A stretch of 64,000 nucleotides of DNA from Pediococcus claussenii ATCC BAA-344 (lineage in GTDB: Bacteria > Bacillota > Bacilli > Lactobacillales > Lactobacillaceae). The stretch spans positions 1,364,001 through 1,428,000 of the forward strand of contig NC_016605.1 in assembly GCF_000237995.1 (NCBI RefSeq), read 5' to 3'. Each line of letters starts with the position of its first letter. The first letter of the stretch is position 1. Both the position numbers and the translations under genes were made by a program. Positions 45,493-53,857 of this stretch are shown piece by piece. The notes under the pieces were generated by a model. That model saw only the letters and a list, made by a program, of their open reading frames with translations. It did not search any database and was not told where the DNA came from.

Positions 45493-46407
45493 TTGAAACA
45501 AGGAACAACAATTTTAACTTTAGATAATGGTTACCATCTCTGGTCCCATACTGATGGTGATGAAAGCTCAATTCATTTATTGGCACTTCACGGTGGCCCC
45601 GGCGGAACACACGAATACTGGGAAAACTTTCACGATGAACTTTTAAAACAGGGTTTAAACGTTCAAGTGCACTACTATGACCAACTTGGATCATGGTACT
45701 CAGACCAACCCGATTATTCTGATCCAGAAGTCGCTGATAAGTATTTAACTTACGATTACTATTTGGATGAAGTTGAAGAAGTTCGTCAAAAACTAGGCAT
45801 CGACAAATTTTACTTAATTGGTCAATCTTGGGGTGGCGCTCTCACCATGCTCTATGCTCTTAAGTATGGTGAACACTTGAAGGGTGCTATTATTTCATCA
45901 ATGGTAGACAACATTGATGAGTACCTTGAACACCAAGATGCTATCCGCGACGAGGCCCTTGCTCCTGAAGATGCTCAATTCATGCGCGATTGCGAAAAAA
46001 ATGGTGAATGGAACAATGAACGCTACCAAAAATTAGTAGACATATTAAACGCCGGATACGTTGATCGTCGTCAGCCACCAGCAATTCAACACCTTGTTCC
46101 AACAATGGCAACCGATGTTTATAACGTATTCCAAGGTGACAATGAGTTTGTTGTAACTGGTAAATTAAAGGAATGGGACGTCCGTGACCAAATCCATAAT
46201 ATTAACGTTCCAACCCTACTTACTTTCGGTGAACATGAAACAATGCCTTTAAAATCAGCACGTCGTATGGAAGAAGATATTCCAAACGCTAAACTTGTAA
46301 CAACTCCTGATGGTGGACATCACCATATGATGGATAACGCTCCTGTTTACTTCAAACACTTGGCTGATTACCTTCGTCAAGTTGAAGACGGAACATTTAA
46401 TAAATAA
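45493..46407 (+). CDS. prolyl aminopeptidase (alpha/beta hydrolase)
   Basis: The 304-residue protein has HGGPGG (oxyanion hole, about residue 33), the nucleophile S112 in GQSWGG, and a C-terminal GGHHHM with the catalytic histidine. It removes N-terminal proline and works with PepX in proline peptide use. I chose TTG 45493 because AGGTG lies about 7 bases upstream and the protein then starts MKQGTTILTLDNGYHLW like known PepIP; an in-frame start far upstream (45241) would run through the biotin ligase promoter. The symbol pepIP is used in the literature for such enzymes. Confidence 0.9.
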   Translation: MKQGTTILTLDNGYHLWSHTDGDESSIHLLALHGGPGGTHEYWENFHDELLKQGLNVQVHYYDQLGSWYSDQPDYSDPEVADKYLTYDYYLDEVEEVRQKLGIDKFYLIGQSWGGALTMLYALKYGEHLKGAIISSMVDNIDEYLEHQDAIRDEALAPEDAQFMRDCEKNGEWNNERYQKLVDILNAGYVDRRQPPAIQHLVPTMATDVYNVFQGDNEFVVTGKLKEWDVRDQIHNINVPTLLTFGEHETMPLKSARRMEEDIPNAKLVTTPDGGHHHMMDNAPVYFKHLADYLRQVEDGTFNK

Positions 46408-46480
46408 ATTCTCGTAATCTCAGCTGTGTGCTTTAAGCCATTTGACTAAAGCCCTCCCTGTTGATTTGAATTAAATAAAG

Positions 46481-46548
46481 AGTTCTATTCACTATATTGA
46501 TTATATTAACTAACATAATCAAATCGTAGCGATATAGAACTTTTTTTA
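46481..46548 (+). terminator. terminator after the prolyl aminopeptidase gene
   Basis: AGTTCTAT at 46481-46488 pairs with ATAGAACT at 46534-46541, with an inner TTGATTAT/ATAATCAA stem. A TTTTTTT run follows. The structure is a long AT-rich hairpin. Confidence 0.8.
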
Positions 46549-46651
46549 ATAAAAATTATTAGCCTCGAACTCCAAACATCCGAATAAAATAGCTCCATCT
46601 CTTTCATTCATACACTGTTCTATTTGAGGAACGTTTTAATTTTTTAAATAA

Positions 46652-46735
46652 CTAATAAATCGTGTCTAACATTACTACACAACACATCCAAATAACGATT
46701 AATATGATGAGCATCCAACCAATACTTTTCCCCAT
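46652..46735 (-). CDS. 27-residue hydrophobic peptide (putative small membrane protein)
   Basis: A short leftward frame starts at ATG 46735 with AAAGGTG 6 bases upstream and ends at TAG 46652. The peptide begins MGKSIGWMLIILIVIWMCC and is one transmembrane helix with a basic start and a DTIY end. It lies alone in a gap of 659 bases between two rightward genes. A 21-base near-palindrome (46752-46772) lies just upstream. It may be a regulatory membrane peptide or a toxin-like peptide; that is inference. Confidence 0.5.
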   Translation of the reverse strand: MGKSIGWMLIILIVIWMCCVVMLDTIY

Positions 46736-46751
46736 TTTTTTCACCTTTTCA

Positions 46752-46772
46752 AGCAATACTGCGCATATTGCT
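46752..46772. promoter_or_regulatory. 21-base near-perfect palindrome upstream of the 27-residue peptide
   Basis: Arms AGCAATA and TATTGCT flank a CTGCGCA centre that is itself nearly palindromic (TGCGCA). The site is within 20 bases of the small peptide start on the leftward strand, so it is either an operator over the promoter or a hairpin in the leader. A further perfect palindrome ATATTGCAATAT is at 46831-46842 and shares the ATTGC element. Confidence 0.5.
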
Positions 46773-46853
46773 ATATACTCCCCTCGTGTTTAATTATTTC
46801 CAACGATTTAATATTACAAAACTATTACATATATTGCAATATGCTTATGACAT

Positions 46854-46877
46854 TTTTTTGATTTTTGAATCAAAAAA
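46854..46877. other. perfect hairpin in the aldo/keto reductase upstream region
   Basis: TTTTTTGATT at 46854-46863 and AATCAAAAAA at 46868-46877 form a 10-base perfect stem with a TTTG loop. A/T runs on both sides would allow it to act as a weak bidirectional terminator. I see no further gene between 46878 and 47066. Confidence 0.45.
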
Positions 46878-47066
46878 CATTGTATTACCAGTGCATCAAA
46901 ATGAATATATGTGATTTAAAGGCTCATGTTTTTGGTAATATTTGTAATAATACAGAAATATATTACTGCTTCCCTGCATTTTTTCTAGAAAAAAGAGTCT
47001 TATGCTGGAACATTTTTCTAATAATAGTTATTATAAAGTTACTTATAATTTAGGAGGCTCTTCTCA

Positions 47067-47918
47067 ATGGAAAAATTAACAGATACTTATACCTTAAACA
47101 ATGGCGTTAAAATTCCAATCGTTGGTTTTGGTACATGGCAATCAGCTGATGGAAATGAAGCATATGAAGCTGTTAAGGCAGCTCTTGAAGCTGGTTATCG
47201 TCATATTGATACTGCCGCAGCTTATGGTAATGAGGAAAGTGTTGGAAAAGCCATCAAAGATAGTGGCATCGCTCGTGAGGATTTATTCATAACATCTAAG
47301 TTATGGAATGCTGATCACGGTTACGAAGAGGCTAAAAAAGCTCTAGATGCTAGCTTGGACCGACTTGGTTTAGAATATTTAGACCTTTACCTTATTCACT
47401 GGCCCAACCCCGTTAAATTCCGCGATGAATGGCAAAAGCGTAACGCTGATTCTTGGCGCGCAATGGAAGGAGCACTTGAAACTGGTAAAGTTCGCGCGAT
47501 TGGTGTCTCTAACTTCCGTGAAAAGCACCTTGATGAACTCCTAAAAACAGCAAAGGTTGTCCCAGCTGTTAACCAAATCTTTTTAAATCCTAGTGATATG
47601 GAAGAGGGCTTGGTTGAATATAACAACAATCATGATATCCTTTCAGAAGCTTACAGCCCACTTGGAACAGGTAAGATTTTTTCAATTCCAGAACTGAAAG
47701 ATATTGCTGGCAAGTACAATAAATCTGTAGCTCAAATTGTACTTCGTTGGTCGTTACAAAATGGTTTCTTACCATTACCAAAGTCAGTCCATGCTGACCG
47801 AATTCAGCAAAACACTGAAATTTTTGACTTTGAGCTTTCACAAGAAGATATGAAGACAATCGATGGATTCCATGGTGTTGCTGGCTTAGCAAAGAACCCA
47901 GACGAAACTGATTTTTAA
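47067..47918 (+). CDS. aldo/keto reductase
   Basis: The 283-residue NADPH-dependent enzyme has the catalytic tetrad: Asp in HIDTAAAYGN (about residue 48), Tyr in the same segment, Lys in FITSKLW (about 79) and His in LIHWP (about 112). Family signatures GVSNFREKHLDELL and LPKSV are present. It belongs to the AKR5-like branch (2,5-diketo-gluconate reductase type). The natural substrate is unknown. TAGGAGG precedes ATG 47067 at good spacing. Confidence 0.93.
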   Translation: MEKLTDTYTLNNGVKIPIVGFGTWQSADGNEAYEAVKAALEAGYRHIDTAAAYGNEESVGKAIKDSGIAREDLFITSKLWNADHGYEEAKKALDASLDRLGLEYLDLYLIHWPNPVKFRDEWQKRNADSWRAMEGALETGKVRAIGVSNFREKHLDELLKTAKVVPAVNQIFLNPSDMEEGLVEYNNNHDILSEAYSPLGTGKIFSIPELKDIAGKYNKSVAQIVLRWSLQNGFLPLPKSVHADRIQQNTEIFDFELSQEDMKTIDGFHGVAGLAKNPDETDF

Positions 47919-47944
47919 TTAATTGTATAAATATTCCAAATAAC

Positions 47945-48000
47945 AAAAATGATTTCAGATTCATACGTTAGACAAAGCGTATATTCTGAAATCATTTTTA
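47945..48000. terminator. bidirectional terminator between the two oxidoreductase genes
   Basis: AAAAATGATTTCAGA pairs with TCTGAAATCATTTTT (arms 47945-47959 and 47985-47999 approximately), with an inner CATACG/CGTAT stem. It serves both the aldo/keto reductase and the converging flavin oxidoreductase. Confidence 0.85.
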
Positions 48001-48011
48001 TTTATAACGTT

Positions 48012-49184
48012 TTAAAATTTCTCCCAAGGAGCAGCCGCCTCTTTAAAACTTGTTGCAGGATCCTTTTCAGTAGATAAACCAGCAATTGGACGAAATACCG
48101 TCGTTAGGAATCCCCATAGTGGAGCAGGTATCGCTAAATCTTCTAAATCAGTTGGCGATAACTTGTACTTAATGCTTGTCTCATCACCTGCAATTACTTT
48201 TTCAACCCAATTAGGTTCACGAATAAGTTCACGTCCCATCGCAACAAATTCGAAACTATTAGCGGCCTTTTCAGCATCGACTGGTGTTTCAACATTACCA
48301 ACAACCATTAGCGGAATTTCATCCCCTAAAGCCTGTTTAATCTGTTTATTGATTGGCTCGGTGTCGCTCTTATCATTCAAAGAAGTACGCCAGACATCTC
48401 CCATTGAAACGTGCAAGTAATCAATCCCGGATGTTGAAAGTTTCGAAACAAACTCAAGTGTCTCTGATAATTGAATACCTGGAGTTTCAATCTCTTCAGG
48501 TGAAATACGATAACCCACGATGAATTTCGACTTTCCACTCTCTTTGACAACGTTCATAACTTTCTTAATAACTTCCAGTGGAAAGTTCATTCTGCTTTTA
48601 AGGTCACCACCCCATTTATCATCACGTTGATTAGAGTTAGGGGAAAAGAATTGCTGAATTAAATATGTGTTAGCACCGTGAATCTCAACCCCATCAAATC
48701 CAGACAAAATTGCTCGTCTCGTCGCATTCCCAAAATCACTAATTGTTTCAAGTATTTCTTCTTCGCTCATAGATGCTGGTTCTTCTGAGCCTGGTCTTTC
48801 TGCCCGTATTGCGCTTGCGCTAACTGGCTTTTTTCCTCGCAGGATTTCAGATGTTGTCATTCTTCCAGCATTAAAAATTTGTAAAATTGCCTTAGTACCA
48901 TTGCTCTTCATAGACTGTGCCAGCTTAGAAAGTTGTGGTAAAACAGAGTCGTTTGCAACTGAAAGTTCACCCTCAAAACCCTTTCCGATTTCAGATACAT
49001 TCGCGCAACCAGTTATTTCCATCCCAACACCGCCAGAACGACGGCGATAATATTCAATTTCGTCGTTTGTTACGATTCCATTTTCAAAAGAACTCATTTC
49101 GGTCATAGGTGCCATTACAATTCTATTTTTAACCTCTGCCCCATTCTTCAAAGTATATGAATCTAAAAACTGATATTTACTCAT
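48012..49184 (-). CDS. NADH:flavin oxidoreductase (old yellow enzyme family)
   Basis: The 390-residue protein has an OYE TIM barrel: KNRIVMAPMTEM near residue 20, HGANTYLIQQFFSPNSNQRDD near 175 holding the substrate-binding His and Asn, and the phosphate-binding FVAMGRELIREPNW near 320. It reduces activated C=C bonds using FMN; the natural substrate is unknown. I chose ATG 49184 (AAGGAGG, 7 bases) instead of the in-frame start at 49214, which lies upstream of that site. Confidence 0.92.
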   Translation of the reverse strand: MSKYQFLDSYTLKNGAEVKNRIVMAPMTEMSSFENGIVTNDEIEYYRRRSGGVGMEITGCANVSEIGKGFEGELSVANDSVLPQLSKLAQSMKSNGTKAILQIFNAGRMTTSEILRGKKPVSASAIRAERPGSEEPASMSEEEILETISDFGNATRRAILSGFDGVEIHGANTYLIQQFFSPNSNQRDDKWGGDLKSRMNFPLEVIKKVMNVVKESGKSKFIVGYRISPEEIETPGIQLSETLEFVSKLSTSGIDYLHVSMGDVWRTSLNDKSDTEPINKQIKQALGDEIPLMVVGNVETPVDAEKAANSFEFVAMGRELIREPNWVEKVIAGDETSIKYKLSPTDLEDLAIPAPLWGFLTTVFRPIAGLSTEKDPATSFKEAAAPWEKF

Positions 49185-49816
49185 CTGTATTCCTCCTTGT
49201 TTGAAAACAACCATAGTTTATCACAGCCAGACATTTGGGTGGTCAAATCGTGTGTTGTTTTTGAGAAAGAGAGTGAAACAACCCGGTTAGCTTGTGAGGA
49301 TTAACAGAGAACGGAGCTTTGACGTTTTTGGTCAAGGCTCCGTTCTTGGTTAACCGGAAGAAGCTGGGTTGTGTAGCTCATTTCAAATAAAGAGTAAAAC
49401 GGATCAGTTAGCTTATGAGCATTACCAGCTCGTAAATAGCAGATATTCTATTACACAAAACTTAATACTCATACCTTTAAGTGGAATTATTTTGACTTGT
49501 TTCTCGTATTTTTACTGTTTAGTTCGGAAAACTAAAATCTAGATTCCGTTTTTTGGGTAATAAAAATACGAGTTGCCTCACAACTCGTAAATTGGTAATG
49601 ATTTTAATTTTCGAACTGAATAGTTGAAACGAGTTCCACGAGGCAATTTTCTCTACAAATACTCGGTAATTTACCGCCTCGATCCACTCTATCTATCTGA
49701 AACGAGTTACTCAACCCAGCTTCTTCCGGTTAACCAAGAACAGCACCTTGACCTAACCCGTCAAAGTGCTGTTCTCTGTTAATCCTCACAAGCTAAACGG
49801 GTTGCCCTACTCTCTC
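49185..49816. repeat. hairpin-dense intergenic repeat island
   Basis: This gap of 632 bases between two leftward genes has no credible reading frame. It holds a pair of inverted 105-base copies (49269-49372 and 49711-49817), each able to fold into a long hairpin. Inside are a 12-base inverted repeat CTCGTATTTTTA/TAAAAATACGAG (49503-49514 and 49561-49572), TACGAGTTG/CAACTCGTA (49567-49575 and 49581-49589), CGAGGC/GCCTCG and two copies of TGAAACGAGTT. The part 49395-49514 is a reversed copy of sequence at 58.86-59.05 kb. Confidence 0.75.
49269..49372 (+). repeat. inverted repeat copy 1 with hairpin
   Basis: This copy aligns over about 100 bases with the reverse complement of 49711-49817. Its inner stem is GGAGCTTTGAC (49313-49323) with GTCAAGGCTCC (49331-49341) around a seven-base loop. 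An outer part (CAACCC/GGGTTG and AGCTT/AAGCT) allows further pairing. Confidence 0.75.
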
Positions 49817-49817
49817 T
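49711..49817 (-). repeat. inverted repeat copy 2 with covarying hairpin
   Basis: The inner stem is AGCACCTTGAC (49742-49752) with GTCAAAGTGCT (49760-49770). Compared with copy 1, five base pairs at the stem base differ on both sides so that pairing is kept. The copy abuts the stop codon of the ABC-F gene and may act at the end of that mRNA. Confidence 0.75.
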
Positions 49818-51370
49818 TATTTTTCCCGATCCAACCTTAACCTTGCAACGTTAATTTCTTTATCAATCCATGAACGATAAAAATTATCCTCATGAGATAC
49901 AACGATTAAATTCCCTTTAAAACGCTGCAAAGCTTCACTCAACGCCTGCTTAGTCTCTTCATCTAAATGGTTGGTAGGCTCATCCATAATCAAAAAATTA
50001 GAATCAATCAGTTCAAGCAATGCCAGCTTAACTTTAGTTTGTTCTCCACCGCTTAACAAATGCATTGGCTTCATTGTGTCTGCAGCATTAATTCCACATT
50101 TAGCTAGCTTAGTTCGGATTGTTTTAGGCAACATCTTTGGATATTCTGCTTGAATCGTTTCTAGAGGAGTTAATTTAGGATTATCCCACATTAGTTCTTG
50201 ACTAAAATAATTAACCTTAGCAGACGGCGAAAATTTAGCAGTTCCGTTAATTGCTGGAATTAGCCCTAATATACTTTTAATCAAGGTTGATTTTCCTGCA
50301 CCATTAAATCCAGCAAAAGCTACTTTCTCCCCTGCCACCATTGAGAAAGTGATTGGTTCCAATAATTGTTTCTTACCATAACCAACCGCTAGTTTTTCAA
50401 CTGCAACAGCATTTTGTGACCCTGTTTCCAAATAAGGAAAATCAAAATGGCCTTTAAGATTTTCACTTGGTGGATCTATCTTATCCATGCGATTAAGCAT
50501 CTTTTCACGTGATTTCGCCATTGTGGAACGTTGACCTGCTTTATTCTTACGGATAAAGTTTTCTGCCTTTTCAATAACAACTTGTTGTTTCTCAAAAGCT
50601 TTAAGTTGTGTTTCCTTTCGTGCATCCTTTTGGCGCATAGCGGACTTAAAATCACCGCGATACTTAGTTATCTGGTTAAAAGCAACATCACAAATACAGT
50701 TAGTCACTTTTTGTAGAAAATCGTAATCATGTGAGATAACCATAAAAGCTCCTTGAAAACCATTCAAATAATCAGCGAGCCATGCAATATGTGCTGTATC
50801 TAAATAGTTAGTTGGTTCATCAAGAATTAAAACGTCAGGGTTTTGAAGCAACAACTTGGCCAAAATAATCTTGGAGCGTTGTCCCCCACTCATTTCACTA
50901 ACGATATGATCCTTACCAATATCATTCAAACCTAATCCGCTCATTACACGATTAATCTCAGTATCGATATCATAAAAATTATTGGCATCAAGGTTTTCTT
51001 GAATCCTGCCAGCCTTTTCCAATAACTTATCATCTAACGACTCAGCATAGTCTGCGTAATATTTTTCCATCAAATCACGCTGCTTGAATAGTTCCGCATA
51101 AGCAGTCGTTAAAAAATCATAAAGCGTATCATTCTTAGGAATGTCCGCATACTGATCTAAATAACCGTATGATATTTTATTCTGCCAAACAATTCGTCCT
51201 TCATCCGGCAACGTTTCACCGGTCAAAATTTTAATTAAAGTACTTTTCCCAGCACCATTTTGTCCCACAATTCCCATGTGGTCTTCTTTATTTAACTCAA
51301 AATTTGCATCATCATATAACTTTTTATCTGCAAAGCCATGACTAAGATGCTCAACTGATAACAAACTCAT
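49817..51370 (-). CDS. ABC-F family ATPase
   Basis: The 517-residue soluble protein has two ABC ATPase domains and no membrane segments. Walker A motifs are GQNGAGKST (near residue 36) and GFNGAGKST (near 352), signatures are MSGGQRSKIILAKLL and LSGGEQTKVKLALLE, and a linker of about 80 charged residues lies between. ABC-F proteins act on the ribosome as translation factors or antibiotic protection proteins; this one resembles the YbiT-like housekeeping type. I chose ATG 51370, 11 bases after AAAGGA; an in-frame start at 51415 would add 15 residues. Confidence 0.9.
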   Translation of the reverse strand: MSLLSVEHLSHGFADKKLYDDANFELNKEDHMGIVGQNGAGKSTLIKILTGETLPDEGRIVWQNKISYGYLDQYADIPKNDTLYDFLTTAYAELFKQRDLMEKYYADYAESLDDKLLEKAGRIQENLDANNFYDIDTEINRVMSGLGLNDIGKDHIVSEMSGGQRSKIILAKLLLQNPDVLILDEPTNYLDTAHIAWLADYLNGFQGAFMVISHDYDFLQKVTNCICDVAFNQITKYRGDFKSAMRQKDARKETQLKAFEKQQVVIEKAENFIRKNKAGQRSTMAKSREKMLNRMDKIDPPSENLKGHFDFPYLETGSQNAVAVEKLAVGYGKKQLLEPITFSMVAGEKVAFAGFNGAGKSTLIKSILGLIPAINGTAKFSPSAKVNYFSQELMWDNPKLTPLETIQAEYPKMLPKTIRTKLAKCGINAADTMKPMHLLSGGEQTKVKLALLELIDSNFLIMDEPTNHLDEETKQALSEALQRFKGNLIVVSHEDNFYRSWIDKEINVARLRLDREK

Positions 51371-51485
51371 CTTCTTACCGATCCTTTTAAATATTACTAA
51401 CAACCACCGTAACACGGCTCATTAGTAGTCGTCAAACTTTAATAATAGTGTATACTAATAACCATTAAACATTACGGAGGGAAAA

Positions 51486-51860
51486 ATGAATATACGTGAA
51501 ATTGATCATATTACTTTAACAGTTACAGATATCGCTCGTAGTGAACGCTTTTATCATGAAGTTTTTGACATGCCTATTCTTGAAAACGCTGAATATGCTG
51601 GTGTACGCTGCGGTAAGCAACGCATTTATTTCGTCACTTCCAAGGAACAACCGGCCTTTAAACCTGATACTACCTCAATTGGAAGTGTTGATTTATGCAT
51701 TATAGCTAAGGACCCAATGGATAGCATTGTTAACCACCTAAAAAGTTACTTTGTAGAAATCATTGATGGCCCCGCTAAACACGAAGCTACTCATGGTACT
51801 GTTAATTCAATTTTTATAAAAGATCCCGATGGAAACTTAATCGAAATTGCTAACTATTAA
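51486..51860 (+). CDS. VOC-family (glyoxalase-like) protein
   Basis: The 124-residue protein has the two beta-alpha-beta-beta-beta modules of the VOC fold. It starts with IREIDHITLTVTDIARSERFY (first His ligand, cited in outline) and ends with a DPDGNLIEI motif carrying the Glu ligand. Members include glyoxalases, dioxygenases and fosfomycin-resistance enzymes; the substrate cannot be assigned. It has a strong ACGGAGG site and is followed 88 bases later by lepB. Confidence 0.85.
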   Translation: MNIREIDHITLTVTDIARSERFYHEVFDMPILENAEYAGVRCGKQRIYFVTSKEQPAFKPDTTSIGSVDLCIIAKDPMDSIVNHLKSYFVEIIDGPAKHEATHGTVNSIFIKDPDGNLIEIANY

Positions 51861-51948
51861 CCATATTATTACAAACATGTGAAAACTAATTGTATAGTTT
51901 CACTTACCCCCAAAAAATATTTTATTTTCAAATTACTAAGGAGTTTCT

Positions 51949-52545
51949 ATGTCAAAAACAACTGGTTTTATCAAAGATTTTATCGTCCCAATTCTAATTG
52001 GCTTATTAGTCGCATTCGTAGTTAAAACCTATCTTTTTTCATTTGCAAAGGTTGACGGTGCTTCAATGAATCCCAACCTGCATACTGGAGAATACGTTCC
52101 AATCTTAAAATTTGAAAAACCTCACCATGATTCAGTTATCGTCTTCAATGCTAGTGGTGTTGATCCACGAGCAGTTGGTCAAAAAGACTTCTACGTCAAA
52201 CGAGTTATTGGTATGCCTGGTGATAAAATCAACTATAAATCTAACGGTGAACTTTTCATAAATGGAAAAGAAGTCAGCCAAAGCTTTATCTCAAAAGATC
52301 AACAACAATTTGGAACCCTTGCCCCAATTAATATGAACGACGGTTTTAATTTAAAACAACTGTCTGCTCAAAATAAGTGGCAACCGTCTCAAACAACTGT
52401 TCCAAAGAACTCCTACTTCGTTATGGGAGACAATCGACAAATTTCAAACGACAGTCGTTATTGGGGATTTGTTCCTGCTTCTAAAATCAGTGGAGTTGTG
52501 AAACTTCCTTTCTGGGACAGCCACAAAGACAAAATCAACAAATAG
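51949..52545 (+). CDS. lepB: signal peptidase I
   Basis: The 198-residue membrane protease removes signal peptides from exported proteins. One N-terminal helix (about 11-31) is followed by the catalytic serine S39 in DGASMNPNL and the general-base lysine K84 in YVKRVIGMPGD. The MGDNRQISNDSRYWGFV box lies near the C-terminus. The length is normal for a Gram-positive SipS-type enzyme. AAGGAG precedes ATG 51949. Confidence 0.94.
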   Translation: MSKTTGFIKDFIVPILIGLLVAFVVKTYLFSFAKVDGASMNPNLHTGEYVPILKFEKPHHDSVIVFNASGVDPRAVGQKDFYVKRVIGMPGDKINYKSNGELFINGKEVSQSFISKDQQQFGTLAPINMNDGFNLKQLSAQNKWQPSQTTVPKNSYFVMGDNRQISNDSRYWGFVPASKISGVVKLPFWDSHKDKINK

Positions 52546-52554
52546 TTTTACACG

Positions 52555-52618
52555 AAAAAAGCTTAGTTCTAACTACGTGTCGTCAATTGCGACCGTCCTC
52601 AGAACTAAGCTTTTATTT
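52555..52618. terminator. bidirectional terminator between lepB and proA
   Basis: AAAAGCTTAGTTCT (52557-52570) pairs with AGAACTAAGCTTTT (52601-52614) across a loop of 30 bases. The loop has its own GTCG/CGAC stem. T runs on both sides fit the two converging genes. Confidence 0.85.
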
Positions 52619-53857
52619 TCTTATTTGTCCGTCACCATTTACGATATACTTTGTAGAAGTAAGAGCTTCTAGACCCATTGGCCCCCGAGCATGAAGTTTT
52701 TGGGTACTGATTCCAATTTCTGCACCAAAACCAAATTTAAAACCATCCGTGAATCTTGTTGAAGCATTTACATAAACGACTGCGGCATCAATTTGATTAG
52801 TAAACTGTTGACTATGTTGATAATTATTAGTAATAATGGCTTCACTATGTTTTGTATTGTATTTATTGATATGCTCAATTGCACTATCAATATCGTCAAC
52901 CACCTTTATCGCCATAATATAATCATTATATTCTGTGCCCCAATCATCATCAGTTGCACTGTTAATGTTTGGCAAAATTGCAACAGCACGTTCGTCTCCC
53001 CTTAAATCAACATTGTATGGATTCAGCGCTTTTTCAACGCGAGGCAGGAACTCTGATGCAATGGCGCTATTAACAACTAACTTTTCCATTGCATTGCAGA
53101 CTGATGGGCGTTGAGTTTTTGCATTTACAACAATATCAACTGCCTTCTGTAAATCAGCACTTTCATCAACGTAAACATGGCAATTACCAGCACCTGTTTC
53201 GATTACCGGTACTTTTGCGTTTTGAATCACCATTTTAATAAACTTGGCACTTCCACGCGGAATTAACACGTCTAAATAATCGGTTAACTGCATCAACTGA
53301 TTTGCAATATCGTGTGAAGGGTCATCTACCATCTGAATAGCATTCTTCGGAAATTCGTGTTCAGATAAGGCCTTGCGCATTATTCCAGCGAGAACGACAT
53401 TAGAATGAAGAGCTTCCTTGCCACCACGTAATATTACCGCATTACCCGATTTAAAAGTTAAACCTGCAGCATCTACCGTAACATTCGGTCGTGCTTCAAA
53501 AATCATTCCAATTACACCAATTGGCACTCTGACCTGGGAAATCTTTAAATCATCTTCGGTTTTCCAACCTTTGATCTCCTCACCAATAGGATCCGCAAGA
53601 GTTGCAATTTGTAGCAACCCATCTGACATCGCTTCAATTCTTTCTCGTGTTAGTTTCAAGCGGTCCAGCATTACAGATTCAACGCCATTTTCAGTAGCGT
53701 GGTTCATATCAGTTTCATTCGCTTGTAAAATCTCATCTGAATGTTCAAGTAATGCCTCTGCCATTACTTGTAATGCTTGATTTTTTTTAACAGTGGATAA
53801 CTGGGAAATCTGATTTGCAGCAATTTGGGCATTCTTTCCCATTTGAATTAAGTCCAT
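52613..53857 (-). CDS. proA: gamma-glutamyl phosphate reductase
   Basis: The 414-residue enzyme reduces gamma-glutamyl phosphate to glutamate semialdehyde in proline synthesis. It belongs to the aldehyde dehydrogenase fold, with the catalytic cysteine in QRPSVCNAMEKLV near residue 254 and VYVNASTRFTDGFKFGFGAE near the C-terminus (given in part). Its ATG overlaps the proB stop in TAATG, so the two are translationally coupled. It is the second gene of a proBA operon. Confidence 0.95.
   Translation of the reverse strand: MDLIQMGKNAQIAANQISQLSTVKKNQALQVMAEALLEHSDEILQANETDMNHATENGVESVMLDRLKLTRERIEAMSDGLLQIATLADPIGEEIKGWKTEDDLKISQVRVPIGVIGMIFEARPNVTVDAAGLTFKSGNAVILRGGKEALHSNVVLAGIMRKALSEHEFPKNAIQMVDDPSHDIANQLMQLTDYLDVLIPRGSAKFIKMVIQNAKVPVIETGAGNCHVYVDESADLQKAVDIVVNAKTQRPSVCNAMEKLVVNSAIASEFLPRVEKALNPYNVDLRGDERAVAILPNINSATDDDWGTEYNDYIMAIKVVDDIDSAIEHINKYNTKHSEAIITNNYQHSQQFTNQIDAAVVYVNASTRFTDGFKFGFGAEIGISTQKLHARGPMGLEALTSTKYIVNGDGQIRK

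Noticed and set aside
46865-47053. 62-codon frame upstream of the aldo/keto reductase gene
   Set aside because: There is no ribosome binding site, the product is Cys/Ile/Asn-rich as expected for translated AT-rich noncoding DNA, and the region fits a promoter and leader.
49185-49816. Insertion sequence remnant
   Set aside because: The paired inverted copies resemble transposon ends, but no transposase fragment is encoded between them and the interior is itself hairpin repeats, so a small nonautonomous or REP-like element is more likely.
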